Assembly (NCBI GenBank): GCA_020847435.1
Contig: JADLBX010000012.1
Location: forward strand, 80,866-144,865
Direction: 5' to 3'
Length of the DNA stretch: 64,000 bases
DNA from: Anaerolineales bacterium
GTDB taxonomy: Bacteria > Chloroflexota > Anaerolineae > Anaerolineales > Villigracilaceae
The notes under the pieces were generated by a model. It had not been told where the DNA came from and did no database searches. It was given only the letters and a program-made list of their open reading frames with translations. The position numbers and the translations under genes are program-made. Shown piece by piece: positions 1 to 8,113 of this stretch (the first letter of the stretch is position 1; every line of letters starts with the position of its first letter).

Positions 1-247
1 TATTGCCCAGCCGCCGCGTGAACCATTGCATCTCCACTTCGATGTCGCCAACTTCGATGTTTTGCGCGGACACGTCGGCGGGCAGGTTGGGTTGTTGCCC
101 GGCATACGAATATTTTTCGGACGCCAGCGCGGTGAGCATCCGCCCGATGTTTTCGAAATATTTATCCGAGTACCAGCCGCGGCGCATCCGCTCGATATCG
201 AGTTTGAAGGTTTCGTTCGTGAGGCGGGAGTTGTTGAAGATGGACAT
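1..247 (-). CDS. Nicotinate phosphoribosyltransferase-like protein, N-terminal fragment
   Basis: Only the first 82 codons lie in the window; the gene runs off the left edge. The visible protein starts MSIFNNSRLTNETFKLD and has an RRGWYSDKYFENI motif. From memory this resembles the N-terminus of the COG1488-type nicotinate phosphoribosyltransferases of Chloroflexota; no search was possible. The ATG at 247 has no Shine-Dalgarno before it, and the upstream side is a low-complexity repeat. The next gene on the same strand is a nicotinamidase-like hydrolase, which would supply nicotinate for NAD salvage and so supports the call. The assignment rests on about 80 residues only. Confidence 0.5.
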   Translation of the reverse strand, partial: MSIFNNSRLTNETFKLDIERMRRGWYSDKYFENIGRMLTALASEKYSYAGQQPNLPADVSAQNIEVGDIEVEMQWFTRRLGN

Positions 248-261
248 GGGAGGAAAGAGAT

Positions 262-316
262 GAGAATTGGAGAATTGGAGGATTGGAGGATTGGAGAATT
301 GGAGGATTGAAGATTA
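262..316. repeat. Low-complexity GGAGAATT/GGAGGATT tandem array
   Basis: An 8-base unit, GGAGAATT or GGAGGATT, is repeated about six times and decays into AGATTAGAGA. The same family recurs near 12069-12192 and 48228-48253. It lies between two minus-strand genes. Confidence 0.8.
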
Positions 317-360
317 GAGACTAGAGATTGAAGAAAGAAACATGATACGAGTTACAAGTT

Positions 361-455
361 ACGTGTTTCCTTGTCTACGTGTTTACGTGTTTACGTGTTT
401 CCTTGTTTACCTGTTTACCTGTTTCCTTGTCTACGTGCCTACCTGTTCACTTGTA
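361..455. repeat. ACGTGTTTACCTGTTTCC-type low-complexity array
   Basis: Imperfect repeats of ACGTGTTT, CCTGTTTAC and CCTTGTCTACGTG. On the minus strand the array begins inside the last codons and stop codon of the nicotinamidase-like gene (stop at 447-449). The same family forms a large hairpin at 20967-21010. Confidence 0.8.
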
Positions 456-1457
456 CTCCGCCGCTTTCACCACGTGCATTCCCGCCTCGGCGAAGCGCGC
501 GTATGCCGCGTTTGCCGCGTCGGTGTGGTCTACCACGCCGGGGACGACGACAGGCGAGGAACAATCTTCGAGCAGGTACACTTTTTGTGCCAGCGCGGGG
601 TCAACCTCGTTGATGTCATCGAGCAAGTCTTGCACCGTCCACGCGACGCAATGGGATTTGGCTTGCCCGGCGATGATGAGGCGGTCAACCTGTTGCAATT
701 GCTCGATAAATTTCGGGTTGCGCGTTCCAAGCGTCTCGCCCATGGGACCGGTCAACACTTCGGGCCCGATGGCGGAGTAATTTTCAGTGAAGGGTTTGTC
801 TCCCTTCATTATTACTTCGTACTGCGTATTGCGTGCGATGGAATGAAAGAACAATGCTTCTTCCACCGATGAAACAAGCGCGTGACCGATCCCGCCGAGC
901 AGGGCATGATAGGGCCAAACAGTGAGCGCGTACTTGCCTTTCTGCTCCAACTGTTCGGCATAATGGAGCATCATTTGCTGTCCGTATTCGGGGGCAATGT
1001 CGAACTCGTCGGCGAGGGCGGGGTTGAATTTCCATTTGCCGTCGCGTAAGTCGGCGAGGTGGATGTCGCTGTAGGGGGCGGGATGGCTGCCGTCCGCGTC
1101 CACGAAGAACATGGCGTGAAAGATCTGCATGGCTTGGTGCGTGTCCATGGTGGCGGTGATGTGGGTGAGGTTTGCAAGGTTGCGGTAGATGAATTCGCAC
1201 AGGCGCAGGTTATCGTCCACGGCGCCGCGTCCGCTGCGACCGCCAACGTAGAGTTCAAACTCGGGAATGCAGAAGGTGTTCTGCACGTCAATCAGCAGAA
1301 GGTGGGTGCGCGCCGGGGAAACTGAGGCAGGCTGAACCGTGCGCAGACGCGCCCAGTCCCGCGCTTGGTGTGCGCGCGCTTCGTAGGGAATCCGCCAGAC
1401 CGCGCCGACTTTATCCGCATCGAAAAATTCGGGGAGGGGTAATGCGGGCTCGTTCAT
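447..1457 (-). CDS. Isochorismatase/nicotinamidase-family cysteine hydrolase
   Basis: A 336-residue cytoplasmic hydrolase of the isochorismatase superfamily, longer than the usual 180-220 residues. The N-terminal ~50 residues and several loops are extra. Family landmarks are visible: LLLIDVQNTF with the catalytic Asp57, TATMDTHQ with metal-type D105/H107, a WPYH element near 181, Lys218 in VIMKGD, and the nucleophile Cys270 in AGQAKSHCVAW. The metal-like D/H set and WPxH fit nicotinamidase better than isochorismatase, but substrate cannot be fixed from sequence. The ATG at 1457 follows GGATGTGAA. The gene lies 199 bases upstream of a putative nicotinate phosphoribosyltransferase. Its TGA stop lies in the start of a repeat array. 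Confidence 0.8.
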   Translation of the reverse strand: MNEPALPLPEFFDADKVGAVWRIPYEARAHQARDWARLRTVQPASVSPARTHLLLIDVQNTFCIPEFELYVGGRSGRGAVDDNLRLCEFIYRNLANLTHITATMDTHQAMQIFHAMFFVDADGSHPAPYSDIHLADLRDGKWKFNPALADEFDIAPEYGQQMMLHYAEQLEQKGKYALTVWPYHALLGGIGHALVSSVEEALFFHSIARNTQYEVIMKGDKPFTENYSAIGPEVLTGPMGETLGTRNPKFIEQLQQVDRLIIAGQAKSHCVAWTVQDLLDDINEVDPALAQKVYLLEDCSSPVVVPGVVDHTDAANAAYARFAEAGMHVVKAAEYK

Positions 1458-1540
1458 TTCACATCCATTACGTTATACGGTGGGAGTAACCAGATGGTGT
1501 ACATTTCGTCTTGAGCAAGTATAACGCGTTCTAACAGGGT

Positions 1541-1569
1541 TTGACTTTTTTTTCTGAACCTTGTACACT
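1541..1569 (+). promoter_or_regulatory. Sigma-70-type promoter of the FHA gene
   Basis: TTGACT (1541-1546) and TACACT (1564-1569) are separated by exactly 17 bases and lie 34 bases before the ATG at 1603. This is a near-consensus arrangement seen directly in the sequence. Confidence 0.65.
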
Positions 1570-1602
1570 AAGCGCAGGAATTATTCAAGAGGAGAATGGC
1601 TC

Positions 1603-2181
1603 ATGGCTCAATATCAACTCATCATGCGGACGGGTCCCACCCCCGGCGCGGTCTTCGCTCTCGAAGGCGATCAAATGACCATTGGGCGCGATTCGTCCAA
1701 CGAGATCACGATCAACGACGCGGAAGTGTCGCGCCGCCATGCGCGCTTGACCTTCCAGGGCGGCAAGTTTGTGCTGGAAGACCTCGGTTCGACCAACGGG
1801 ACATTTGTGAACGGCCAGCGTTTGGCGGGGCCGCGCGTGCTGAAGGCGGGCGAAGTGGTTTCGTTCGGCGAACAGATCGTGCTGGTGTTCGAAGCCTCCA
1901 CGTTCGACCCAGCCGCGACCGTCGCGTCGCCGCGCGCGACAGCCATACCGTCCGCGTCGCGACCCGTTGCGCCGCCTCCCCCAGCCACTTCCCAATACGC
2001 GGGGAGCGTCCCTGCCAGCCCCATGGTGGAAGCCGCGCCGGCGAAGAAATCGCCCGTCTTGCCCATTGCCATCGGAGTCGGCGTGTTGTTGTTCGTTTGT
2101 ATTTGCGGCGGCATCCTCTGGTACATAGACAGCAACTACCTGTGGTGCACGTTCTTCCCGTTCCTCGGCGGGTGCCCATAA
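1603..2181 (+). CDS. FHA-domain protein with C-terminal membrane anchor
   Basis: A 192-residue protein. Residues 5-98 form a forkhead-associated (phosphothreonine-binding) domain with the expected GRD at 28-30, SRRH at 43-46 and STNGT at 63-67. A Pro/Ala-rich linker follows (about 100-148), then one hydrophobic helix (about 151-174) and a short tail rich in aromatics with two Cys. The FHA part is predicted cytoplasmic, tethered to the membrane. The ATG at 1603 was chosen because AAGAGGAG lies 7 bases upstream; the upstream in-frame extension and the ATG at 1596 (another frame) lack this support. No kinase gene is nearby, so the phosphorylated partner is unknown. Confidence 0.85.
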   Translation: MAQYQLIMRTGPTPGAVFALEGDQMTIGRDSSNEITINDAEVSRRHARLTFQGGKFVLEDLGSTNGTFVNGQRLAGPRVLKAGEVVSFGEQIVLVFEASTFDPAATVASPRATAIPSASRPVAPPPPATSQYAGSVPASPMVEAAPAKKSPVLPIAIGVGVLLFVCICGGILWYIDSNYLWCTFFPFLGGCP

Positions 2182-2198
2182 ACGCCATCGGCTTTTTA

Positions 2199-2237
2199 AG
2201 ACTTCGGAAATCTCAAAGACTTCCGAAGTCTTTTTTT
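2199..2237 (+). terminator. Rho-independent terminator after the FHA gene
   Basis: An 11-bp stem (AGACTTCGGAA paired with TTCCGAAGTCT) around an 11-base loop is followed by a run of T residues at 2231-2237. Confidence 0.85.
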
Positions 2238-2241
2238 ATTA

Positions 2242-2270
2242 TTGCCAAAGACCTGTCTCTTGACTAGAAT
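2242..2270 (+). promoter_or_regulatory. Promoter of the AI-2E transporter gene
   Basis: TTGCCA (2242-2247) and TAGAAT (2265-2270) with a 17-base spacer, directly after the previous terminator and 30 bases before the ATG. Confidence 0.55.
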
Positions 2271-2299
2271 AGGGTCAACCTATTCGGAGAATATTTTCA

Positions 2300-3535
2300 A
2301 TGGATCAAGAAACCGCTTCGTCGCCCCGCTGGAGTTCGACCACCAAACTGCTCTTTGGCTTGGTGATCGTCGGCATCACGGCGTTTTTGTTGAGTCGCTT
2401 TTCCAACCTCATCCCGCCGCTGTTGATGATCTTCATCCTCGCCTACCTGCTCCACCCGCTGACCGCCATCGTGTCGCGCGGATTAAAAATTTCGTGGAAA
2501 GCCTCGGTCAACCTGATCTTCGTCCTGATCTTGCTGATCCTCATCGGCTTGCTCACGCTGGGCGGCGTCGGTCTCGTCGGGCAGATCCAAAGCCTCGTCT
2601 CTTCGGTCCAGCAAATCGTCACAGACTTGCCAACCTACATCCAAACGTATTCGGGACGGGTGTTCGAACTCGGTCCGTTCAAACTGGATATGAACACGGT
2701 TGACCTGAACGAGATCAGCCAGCAATTGATTTCCTACGTGCAACCGCTTCTCGGTCAGACGGGCAACCTGCTCAGCGCGGTGGCGGGCGGGGCGGCGCAG
2801 ACGATCGGCTGGCTGTTCTTCATCCTGCTCGTTTCCTATTTCGTCATGGCAGAATCCAGCGGCTTGCAAGGCGATCTCATCAAAGTGAACCTGCCCGGCT
2901 ACTCGGAGGACTTCCGCCGGCTGGGCAACGAACTCAGCCGCATCTGGAACGCGTTCCTGCGCGGGCAGATACTGATCTTCACGCTCGCCTTCGTGGTCTA
3001 CACGATCCTCTTCTCATTGCTCGGCGTAAAATACGCCATCGGGCTGGCGTTCATGGCGGGGCTTGCAAAATTCCTGCCTTACATCGGTCCGTTCATCACC
3101 TCCGCAACCATCGCGCTGGTCACATACTTCCAGCCGTTCAAACTCTTCGACCTGCCGCCCCTGTTTTACACCGTCGGCGTGTTGGTCATCACCTCCGCCA
3201 TTGACAGCGTCATAGACAACCTCATCACGCCGCGCATCATGGCGCGCACGTTGAAGGTGCATCCCGCCGCGGTGTTGGTGACCGCACTGATCTTCGCCAA
3301 CCTGCTCGGCATCATCGGCGTGGTCGTCGCCGCGCCGTTGCTTGCCACGGTCACATTGCTCGGGCGTTACATCACGCGCAAGATGTTCGACCTCGAACCA
3401 TGGCCCCCCGATAAGGGCGACCACTACAACGATGCCGCCACCGACTGGCTGGCGCGCATCAAAAATTTCTTCACAACCCGATTTACAAAACATATAGAGT
3501 CGCCCAAGGAGAAGAACGATGAACAACAATCATAG
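2300..3535 (+). CDS. AI-2E family transporter (TqsA/PerM-like)
   Basis: A 411-residue integral membrane protein with about eight hydrophobic segments. The first pair lies at about 14-55 and a helix at about 71-97. A polar stretch of roughly 60 residues follows, and then the C-terminal set of helices. The PYIGPFI and NLITPRIMARTLKVHP stretches are typical of the AI-2E/UPF0118 family. Members export autoinducer-2 or exchange ions such as Na+/H+; which applies here cannot be told from sequence. The ATG at 2300 has CGGAGA 9 bases upstream. The 3' end overlaps the next small gene by 17 bases, so the two are probably co-translated. Confidence 0.85.
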   Translation: MDQETASSPRWSSTTKLLFGLVIVGITAFLLSRFSNLIPPLLMIFILAYLLHPLTAIVSRGLKISWKASVNLIFVLILLILIGLLTLGGVGLVGQIQSLVSSVQQIVTDLPTYIQTYSGRVFELGPFKLDMNTVDLNEISQQLISYVQPLLGQTGNLLSAVAGGAAQTIGWLFFILLVSYFVMAESSGLQGDLIKVNLPGYSEDFRRLGNELSRIWNAFLRGQILIFTLAFVVYTILFSLLGVKYAIGLAFMAGLAKFLPYIGPFITSATIALVTYFQPFKLFDLPPLFYTVGVLVITSAIDSVIDNLITPRIMARTLKVHPAAVLVTALIFANLLGIIGVVVAAPLLATVTLLGRYITRKMFDLEPWPPDKGDHYNDAATDWLARIKNFFTTRFTKHIESPKEKNDEQQS

Positions 3536-3701
3536 CGAACCCGTCACCGAAACGCTCGCCGAGACCGATAACTTCATGGCCTGGCGCGCCGAAGAACCCG
3601 ACGGCGAGACCACCTATCACATCGAGCTCAACAACGTCACCGTGCATTTCTTCGAAGAAGAGTGGCGCGAGTTCATGACGCTGGTGCGCGGCTTGAAATA
3701 A
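3519..3701 (+). CDS. Small acidic conserved hypothetical protein (60 aa)
   Basis: A 60-residue acidic soluble protein with no signal peptide or membrane segment. Its central part, TYHIELNNVTVHFF, looks like a small beta-sheet followed by an amphipathic EEEWREFMTLV helix. I do not recognise a named family. It has a strong AAGGAGAAG Shine-Dalgarno 3-11 bases before the ATG and overlaps the end of the AI-2E transporter gene, which supports a real gene coupled to that transporter. A GTAGGGGC palindrome starts 17 bases after its stop. Confidence 0.7.
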   Translation: MNNNHSEPVTETLAETDNFMAWRAEEPDGETTYHIELNNVTVHFFEEEWREFMTLVRGLK

Positions 3702-3718
3702 GATTTTCAATTATGCAG

Positions 3719-3778
3719 GTAGGGGCACAGCGAAATGATCTGCCGTTAAAGTCCGACTACGACTCGCTGTGTCCCTAC
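3719..3778. repeat. GTAGGGGC palindromic element, copy A
   Basis: Arms GTAGGGGCACAGCGA (3719-3733) and TCGCTGTGTCCCTAC (3764-3778) flank a 30-base centre. It belongs to the family found with the Y1 transposase near 7.5-8.3 kb. It lies 11 bases before the start codon of the next gene. Confidence 0.85.
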
Positions 3779-3789
3779 AATCAAATGTC

Positions 3790-4785
3790 ATGACCCTCAA
3801 CAACGCCATCACCGACGTGCGCGGCATCGAAGTGGGACACGCGCAAAACGACGACGCCCTCACCGGTTGCACGGTCATCCTCTGCCGCAAAGGCGCGGTC
3901 GCGGGCGTGGATGTGCGCGGCGGCGGACCCGGCACGCGCGAAACCGACCTCCTGAACCCCGTCAACCTCGTCCAAAAAGTTCACGCCATCGTTTTAGCGG
4001 GCGGCTCCGCGTTCGGGCTCGACGCGGCGAGCGGCGTGATGAAATTTCTGGAAGAACAAAAAATCGGATTCAACACCGGCGCGGCGAAAGTGCCGATCGT
4101 CCCTTCGGCGATTCTCTACGATTTGAACCTCGGTCGCGCCGACGTGCGGCCTGACTCGGCAATGGGATACCTCGCGGCGTCCCAAGCCTCCTCCGCCCCG
4201 CCGAAAGAGGGCAACGTCGGCGCCGGGACCGGCGCGTCGGTCGGCAAAATGTTTGGAAACACCCTGGCGCTGAAAACCGGGCTCGGCACAACCAGCATAA
4301 ACATCGGCGGAGGCGTGATCGTCGGCGCGCTGGTCGCGGTCAACGCGTTCGGCGACGTGGTTGACCCGAACAGCGGCGCGATCATCGCCGGTCTGCGCTC
4401 AGGCAAGATCGGTCCATTGCGCGTGGGCGGCAAGGAAAAATTTGCCGACACACTCTCCATGCTAAAAAAACCGCTGGGACGCGGACTCCTCGGTTTTGCC
4501 TCACGCGGAAATACGGTCATCGGCGTCGTGGCAACCAACGCGAGTTTGACAAAAGCGCAGGCGACCAAAGTCGCGCAGATGGCGCACGATGGACTCGCGC
4601 GCACGATCCGCCCTGCCCACACCCTGCTCGACGGCGACACGCTTTTCGCCCTCTCCACCGGCACAAAAAAAGCCGACGTTTCCGCCATCGGCGCGTTCGC
4701 CGCCGAAGCGTTGGCAGAAGCGATCGTACGCGGGGCGCGCGCGGCAAAATCTGCGGGGGGATTGCCGGGGTTGAATATTGCGTAA
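3790..4785 (+). CDS. P1 family peptidase (DmpA/BapA-like aminopeptidase)
   Basis: A 331-residue member of the self-cleaving P1 (S58) aminopeptidase/esterase family. The N-terminal ITDVRGIEVGHAQ, the VRGGGPGTRETD loop (43-53) and the LAGGSAFGLDA segment are family hallmarks. The autoproteolysis site is visible as RGN-TVIGVVATN, giving N241/T242, with Thr242 as the likely nucleophile, at the usual distance from the end. It is expected to release N-terminal residues from small or D-amino-acid peptides in the cytoplasm; exact substrate unknown. The ATG at 3790 matches the family start. No Shine-Dalgarno is visible, because the GTAGGGGC palindrome ends 11 bases upstream. Confidence 0.85.
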   Translation: MTLNNAITDVRGIEVGHAQNDDALTGCTVILCRKGAVAGVDVRGGGPGTRETDLLNPVNLVQKVHAIVLAGGSAFGLDAASGVMKFLEEQKIGFNTGAAKVPIVPSAILYDLNLGRADVRPDSAMGYLAASQASSAPPKEGNVGAGTGASVGKMFGNTLALKTGLGTTSINIGGGVIVGALVAVNAFGDVVDPNSGAIIAGLRSGKIGPLRVGGKEKFADTLSMLKKPLGRGLLGFASRGNTVIGVVATNASLTKAQATKVAQMAHDGLARTIRPAHTLLDGDTLFALSTGTKKADVSAIGAFAAEALAEAIVRGARAAKSAGGLPGLNIA

Positions 4786-4850
4786 TTCACCCCAGGCATC
4801 GTAACGCGACATGAATGTCGCTGTTGAGCAAGAAACCTCTGTAAATAACA

Positions 4851-4896
4851 AGAGAGCAAAAAAAGAAAACGGCTTGCTGATCGCAAGCCGTTTCTT
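4851..4896. terminator. Bidirectional terminator between convergent genes
   Basis: An 11-bp stem (AAACGGCTTGC, 4867-4877, with GCAAGCCGTTT, 4883-4893) and a 5-base loop. On the minus strand it is followed by TTTCTTTTTTT, which ends the PF04020 gene. On the plus strand the tail is TTTCTT. Confidence 0.8.
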
Positions 4897-4915
4897 ACGC
4901 AATACGCAATACGCA

Positions 4916-5299
4916 CTATTTCCTCTTCCCCTTCAACTCATCTTTCAGAATCAACGTCAACACCACGCTGACAATGCTGACAACCAGCCCGCCGAGGAAG
5001 GCATTCCACCAGACGGGGTCGCTAATCGTCAGGACAAGGCCGAACGATTGACCGATGACGCTCGTCAGCCAGAACATGATGGTATTGATGACCAGCGTGA
5101 ACAAACCGAGCGTGAGGATGATCAGCGGGCAGGTCAGGATGCTGATGAGCGGTCTGACCAGCGCGTTCACTAGCCCGAAGATCAGCGCGAGCCAGATGAT
5201 CGAACTGGATTTGCTTGCCAAGTCAATGCCCGGCAGAATTAAGACCGCCAGATAGAGAGCGACCGCATTGATCGCCCAACGCAGGATAAATTTTGTCAT
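4916..5299 (-). CDS. PF04020 (phage-holin-IV-like) four-helix membrane protein
   Basis: A 127-residue protein with four hydrophobic segments (about 4-22, 33-51, 57-79 and 95-117) and a short Lys-rich tail. The LGLVNALVRPLI-type motif (here FGLVNALVRPLISIL) followed by LTLGLFTLVIN identifies the PF04020 family, named after mycobacteriophage holins but widespread as a chromosomal protein of unknown role. There are no phage genes around it, so a prophage origin is not implied. The ATG at 5299 has GAGGAGAACCCC just upstream. The gene stands alone, ending at a strong terminator. Confidence 0.8.
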   Translation of the reverse strand: MTKFILRWAINAVALYLAVLILPGIDLASKSSSIIWLALIFGLVNALVRPLISILTCPLIILTLGLFTLVINTIMFWLTSVIGQSFGLVLTISDPVWWNAFLGGLVVSIVSVVLTLILKDELKGKRK

Positions 5300-5357
5300 G
5301 GGGTTCTCCTCTTGTTTTTTTCACCTCTTCATACGTGAGAAGAGGGTCAAGGTTGCG

Positions 5358-6317
5358 TCAGGCGCGCATCCAGATCAGCGTGCGGCGCGGACTGAAGCCC
5401 GCCGCGGCGACAGCCTCGGTCATTTCACCGCCGGGGAAGTCCAACATCAACGTGGAGTTGCGCGCGGCGCGGCGCGCGTGCAGGAGGAGTTGGGTGAGGG
5501 CTGGGGCTGAATCGCCGACCGCGGCAAAGAGCGAGCTGGAGCGTCCGCCATTTGGAAGCCACGTAAGCGCGCCGAGCAGGTCGTCGCCGCGCACCGCCGC
5601 CCACTGCTCGAGGTCGAAGTCCATGAAGAGGTTGGCGAGCCAAGCCCAAAATCCGGGGCGAAGCGTGTTGAAATTCCACGAGTGATACCAGGCGATCGAG
5701 TCGGGATAGCGACGACGAAGCCACTCCGCTTGTTGGTTCCAAAAGCGCGGGGAACGAGGAATAATCTGAATGGCAGAGTCGGCTTGAGCGCGTGGGGAAT
5801 CCGAGTTTGAAATCCAGGATGTGCGCCGCGCGACTTCTGTAAACCCGAGGTCGCCGTAAAGTCTTACCGCACCGGGGTTATCCTCGCGGACGTGAAGCCA
5901 GACGGCGTCGGTTTTTTTGTCGCGGGCAGATTGGAGCGTGCGTTCGGTAAGGGCGCGCGCAATGCCCCGGCGGCGATAGTCGGGATGGGTCGCCACGTTG
6001 GCGATCAGGTGGATGCGCTTGCCCTTGTCGCGGAATTGGATCAGGCTGGCGTTGCCGACGATGCGACCGTCCTCCTCCCAAACGAAGCCCATCAGCGGCA
6101 GGGATGTGGTCTCGGCGATGTGATTCGCCCAACGCAGGAATCCCTCGTCGCGCCCGGCGCGGCGCATATCGTTCACGTAACGCTGACCGTCGTTGTCCAT
6201 CGTGTTCGAAAAACACAATTCGATCAGGTCCGCCACAGTGGAAAGATCGCGCAAGACGTTGAGCGCGCGGATGTGCGGATGCTCTTTCGCTTTGACCGGC
6301 AGGGCGATGGTGGTCAT
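5358..6317 (-). CDS. GNAT-family N-acetyltransferase
   Basis: A 319-residue protein with a GNAT acetyl-CoA-binding domain in the first ~165 residues. Motif A reads ATHPDYRRRGIARAL (109-123), followed by the VRLYGDLGF motif-B helix. The C-terminal half looks like a second, degenerate acetyltransferase fold, as in tandem-GNAT proteins. The substrate is unknown. The start at 6317 has no Shine-Dalgarno. Instead a TATAAT on the minus strand ends 8 bases before the ATG, suggesting a leaderless mRNA. Confidence 0.8.
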   Translation of the reverse strand: MTTIALPVKAKEHPHIRALNVLRDLSTVADLIELCFSNTMDNDGQRYVNDMRRAGRDEGFLRWANHIAETTSLPLMGFVWEEDGRIVGNASLIQFRDKGKRIHLIANVATHPDYRRRGIARALTERTLQSARDKKTDAVWLHVREDNPGAVRLYGDLGFTEVARRTSWISNSDSPRAQADSAIQIIPRSPRFWNQQAEWLRRRYPDSIAWYHSWNFNTLRPGFWAWLANLFMDFDLEQWAAVRGDDLLGALTWLPNGGRSSSLFAAVGDSAPALTQLLLHARRAARNSTLMLDFPGGEMTEAVAAAGFSPRRTLIWMRA

Positions 6318-6370
6318 CGAGTCGAATTATAGTCCTGTTGTTGCGGTTTCGAGAAAAACGCCAAACAAAA

Positions 6371-7510
6371 TCACATCGAATTTAGGCAAACGGCAATCCG
6401 TTTGACGCCCTCTTCGATTTGCTCCGCTTCGTAATAAACGAAACACAAGCGCATGAAATTTTTCATTTCGCTTTTGGAGGAAAACAACGCGCCGGGGCGA
6501 AAATCCACTTTGAAGTTGGACGCGCGCTTGCGGAGCTCGCTCACGTCCACCGCTTCGGGGAATTCCAGCCAGAAGAAATAGCCGCCGTGCGGGAGGATAT
6601 ATTTCGCTTGCGGCAGATGGCGATGCAACGCTTCATCCATGACGGCGATCTGGTTCGCGTACCTCAGCCTGAGTTTGCCGATGTTGGCTTCCAACCCGCC
6701 CGACGCGACCGCGCCGCGCAGCGCCGCCGACGTGAACGGATTCAACCCGCCGCCGCTGTCCATGAGTCCGCTATTGGCGAAACGATTGAGGATGTTGGCG
6801 TGCGCTTGCATCCATCCAAGGCGCAGACCGGGAGCGAGGATCTTCGAGAACGAGCCCAACGCAATGACGCGTTGCGAGTCAATGTACGCGCCGAATGATT
6901 TTGGCGGTTTCTCGCCTGAAGAGTGCAACAGTTGATACGCCTCGTCCGCGACGATGATGAAGTTGTGCTTGATCGCAAGTTGCAGAATCTGTTCGCGGCG
7001 TTCCTGAGAGAGTGTATGTCCGCTTGGGTTTTGAAAAGTCGGAATGAGGTAGAGAAACTTCGGGGAAGCCGAGGCAAGCGTCCCTGCGAGCGAAGCGGGG
7101 ACGAGTCCGTGTTCGTCGGTCTCGATGGGAATCACATTCAAATGATGGTCGGCAAATATCCGCAGCGCGAGAAAATAGGACGGCTCTTCGACGAGAATCG
7201 TGTCGCCCGCTTTGGTGAAGAGACTGCACAACAAGTCCAGCGCGTTTGAGATACCCGCCGTGATGAATAAATTTTCTGCGTGGACGGAAAACTCGTAACC
7301 CTTGCTCAAAGAATCAGCCAGCGCCGCGCGCAAGTAGCCGTCGCCTTGTTCCGTTCCGTATTGCAAAAAGGAATTTTCGTTTTGCGACAAGATTTTTTGC
7401 GCGGATGTGTGAATCAAGTCGAGTGGTAATAACGAAAGCGGCGGGTTGCCCAAGCCGAGGTCAATCACATCGGGCGGGATTTGCGTTTGGACGACGGGGA
7501 GCGGGTTCAT
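6371..7510 (-). CDS. PLP-dependent aminotransferase, class I/II (MocR/2-aminoadipate type without HTH)
   Basis: A 379-residue fold-type I aminotransferase. Landmarks are NPSG (161-164), VADEAY (187-192), the Schiff-base lysine K223 in GSFSKILAPGLRLGW, and a C-terminal MRLCF element. The spacing and the LGLGNPPLSLLP start resemble the catalytic part of MocR/PdxR regulators and 2-aminoadipate/valine transaminases, but the GntR helix-turn-helix is absent. The amino-acid substrate is undetermined. The start is placed at 7510, because the 18 upstream codons overlap the divergent transposase promoter and a minus-strand TATACT lies 7 bases before this ATG (leaderless). No operon partner lies upstream. 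Confidence 0.85.
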   Translation of the reverse strand: MNPLPVVQTQIPPDVIDLGLGNPPLSLLPLDLIHTSAQKILSQNENSFLQYGTEQGDGYLRAALADSLSKGYEFSVHAENLFITAGISNALDLLCSLFTKAGDTILVEEPSYFLALRIFADHHLNVIPIETDEHGLVPASLAGTLASASPKFLYLIPTFQNPSGHTLSQERREQILQLAIKHNFIIVADEAYQLLHSSGEKPPKSFGAYIDSQRVIALGSFSKILAPGLRLGWMQAHANILNRFANSGLMDSGGGLNPFTSAALRGAVASGGLEANIGKLRLRYANQIAVMDEALHRHLPQAKYILPHGGYFFWLEFPEAVDVSELRKRASNFKVDFRPGALFSSKSEMKNFMRLCFVYYEAEQIEEGVKRIAVCLNSM

Positions 7511-7517
7511 GGGCGGA

Positions 7518-7525
7518 AGTATAAT
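7518..7525. promoter_or_regulatory. Overlapping divergent -10 elements
   Basis: The eight bases read as TATAAT on the plus strand (7520-7525, 6 bases before the GTG of the transposase) and TATACT on the minus strand (7523-7518, 7 bases before the aminotransferase ATG). No convincing -35 is seen on either side. Confidence 0.45.
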
Positions 7526-7531
7526 CGGAAT

Positions 7532-8113
7532 GTGCCATCGAAATTCGATCCGCAGAAACATCATCGTCGTTCGATCCGATTGCCAGGATATGATTATTCA
7601 CAGGTAGGCGCGTACCATATGACGATCGTTACGTGGCAGAGAGAATCGTTATTTGGATTTGTGGAGAACGGGGAGATGAAATTGAATCAATTTGGCATGG
7701 TTGCTCTGCAACAATGGGAAAAACTGCCGAAACGATTTCCAAACGTCGAGCTTGGCGCATACGTCATTATGCCGACGCATATGCACGGGATTATTGAAAT
7801 CACGCCTCGTAGGGGCACGGCGGAAAATCAGATAAACTTTGACGGAGAATCGTTCCGCCGTGCCCCTACGCATGAACAATTTCAAAAACCTGTGAAAGGT
7901 TCTATACCGACAATCATTCGTTCGTATAAATCGTCGGTTTCTTATCGAATCAATTTGATGCGAGTGACCGAGGGCGTTCCAGTTTGGCAGAGGAATTATT
8001 ACGAACACATTATTCGCAACGAGAAAGATTTACAAAACAAAACCGATTACATCGAATCCAACCCCATGTTGTGGGATGATGATGAAAATAATCCCAAAAA
8101 TGTGAAACCGTAG
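7532..8113 (+). CDS. Y1 (IS200-like/REP-associated, RAYT) transposase
   Basis: A 193-residue single-strand DNA transposase of the Y1_Tnp family. It shows the HRRSIRLPGYDYSQ start typical of REP-associated forms, the HUH motif in VIMPTHMHGIIEI (H83, H85) and candidate catalytic tyrosines Y156/Y157 in WQRNYYEHIIRN, close to the C-terminal NPMLW motif. The GTG at 7532 matches the family start. There is no Shine-Dalgarno but a TATAAT 6 bases upstream. Residues about 93-113 are encoded by a complete GTAGGGGC palindrome inserted in frame, and the TAG stop lies in the first of three more copies. It may still be active, since HUH and Tyr motifs are intact, or the insert may disturb folding. Confidence 0.85.
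   Translation: MPSKFDPQKHHRRSIRLPGYDYSQVGAYHMTIVTWQRESLFGFVENGEMKLNQFGMVALQQWEKLPKRFPNVELGAYVIMPTHMHGIIEITPRRGTAENQINFDGESFRRAPTHEQFQKPVKGSIPTIIRSYKSSVSYRINLMRVTEGVPVWQRNYYEHIIRNEKDLQNKTDYIESNPMLWDDDENNPKNVKP
7808..7870. repeat. GTAGGGGC palindromic element, copy B, inside the transposase gene
   Basis: Perfect 16-base arms CGTAGGGGCACGGCGG (7808-7823) and CCGCCGTGCCCCTACG (7855-7870). The 63-bp length is 21 codons, so the reading frame is kept. Confidence 0.9.

Noticed and set aside
342..872. Short plus-strand frames with repetitive CLRVYVF-type translation
   Set aside because: They translate the low-complexity repeat and the antisense of the hydrolase gene.
4916..5299. Evidence for a prophage because of a holin-family gene
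   Set aside because: PF04020 proteins are common chromosomal membrane proteins, and no other phage-type gene is present.
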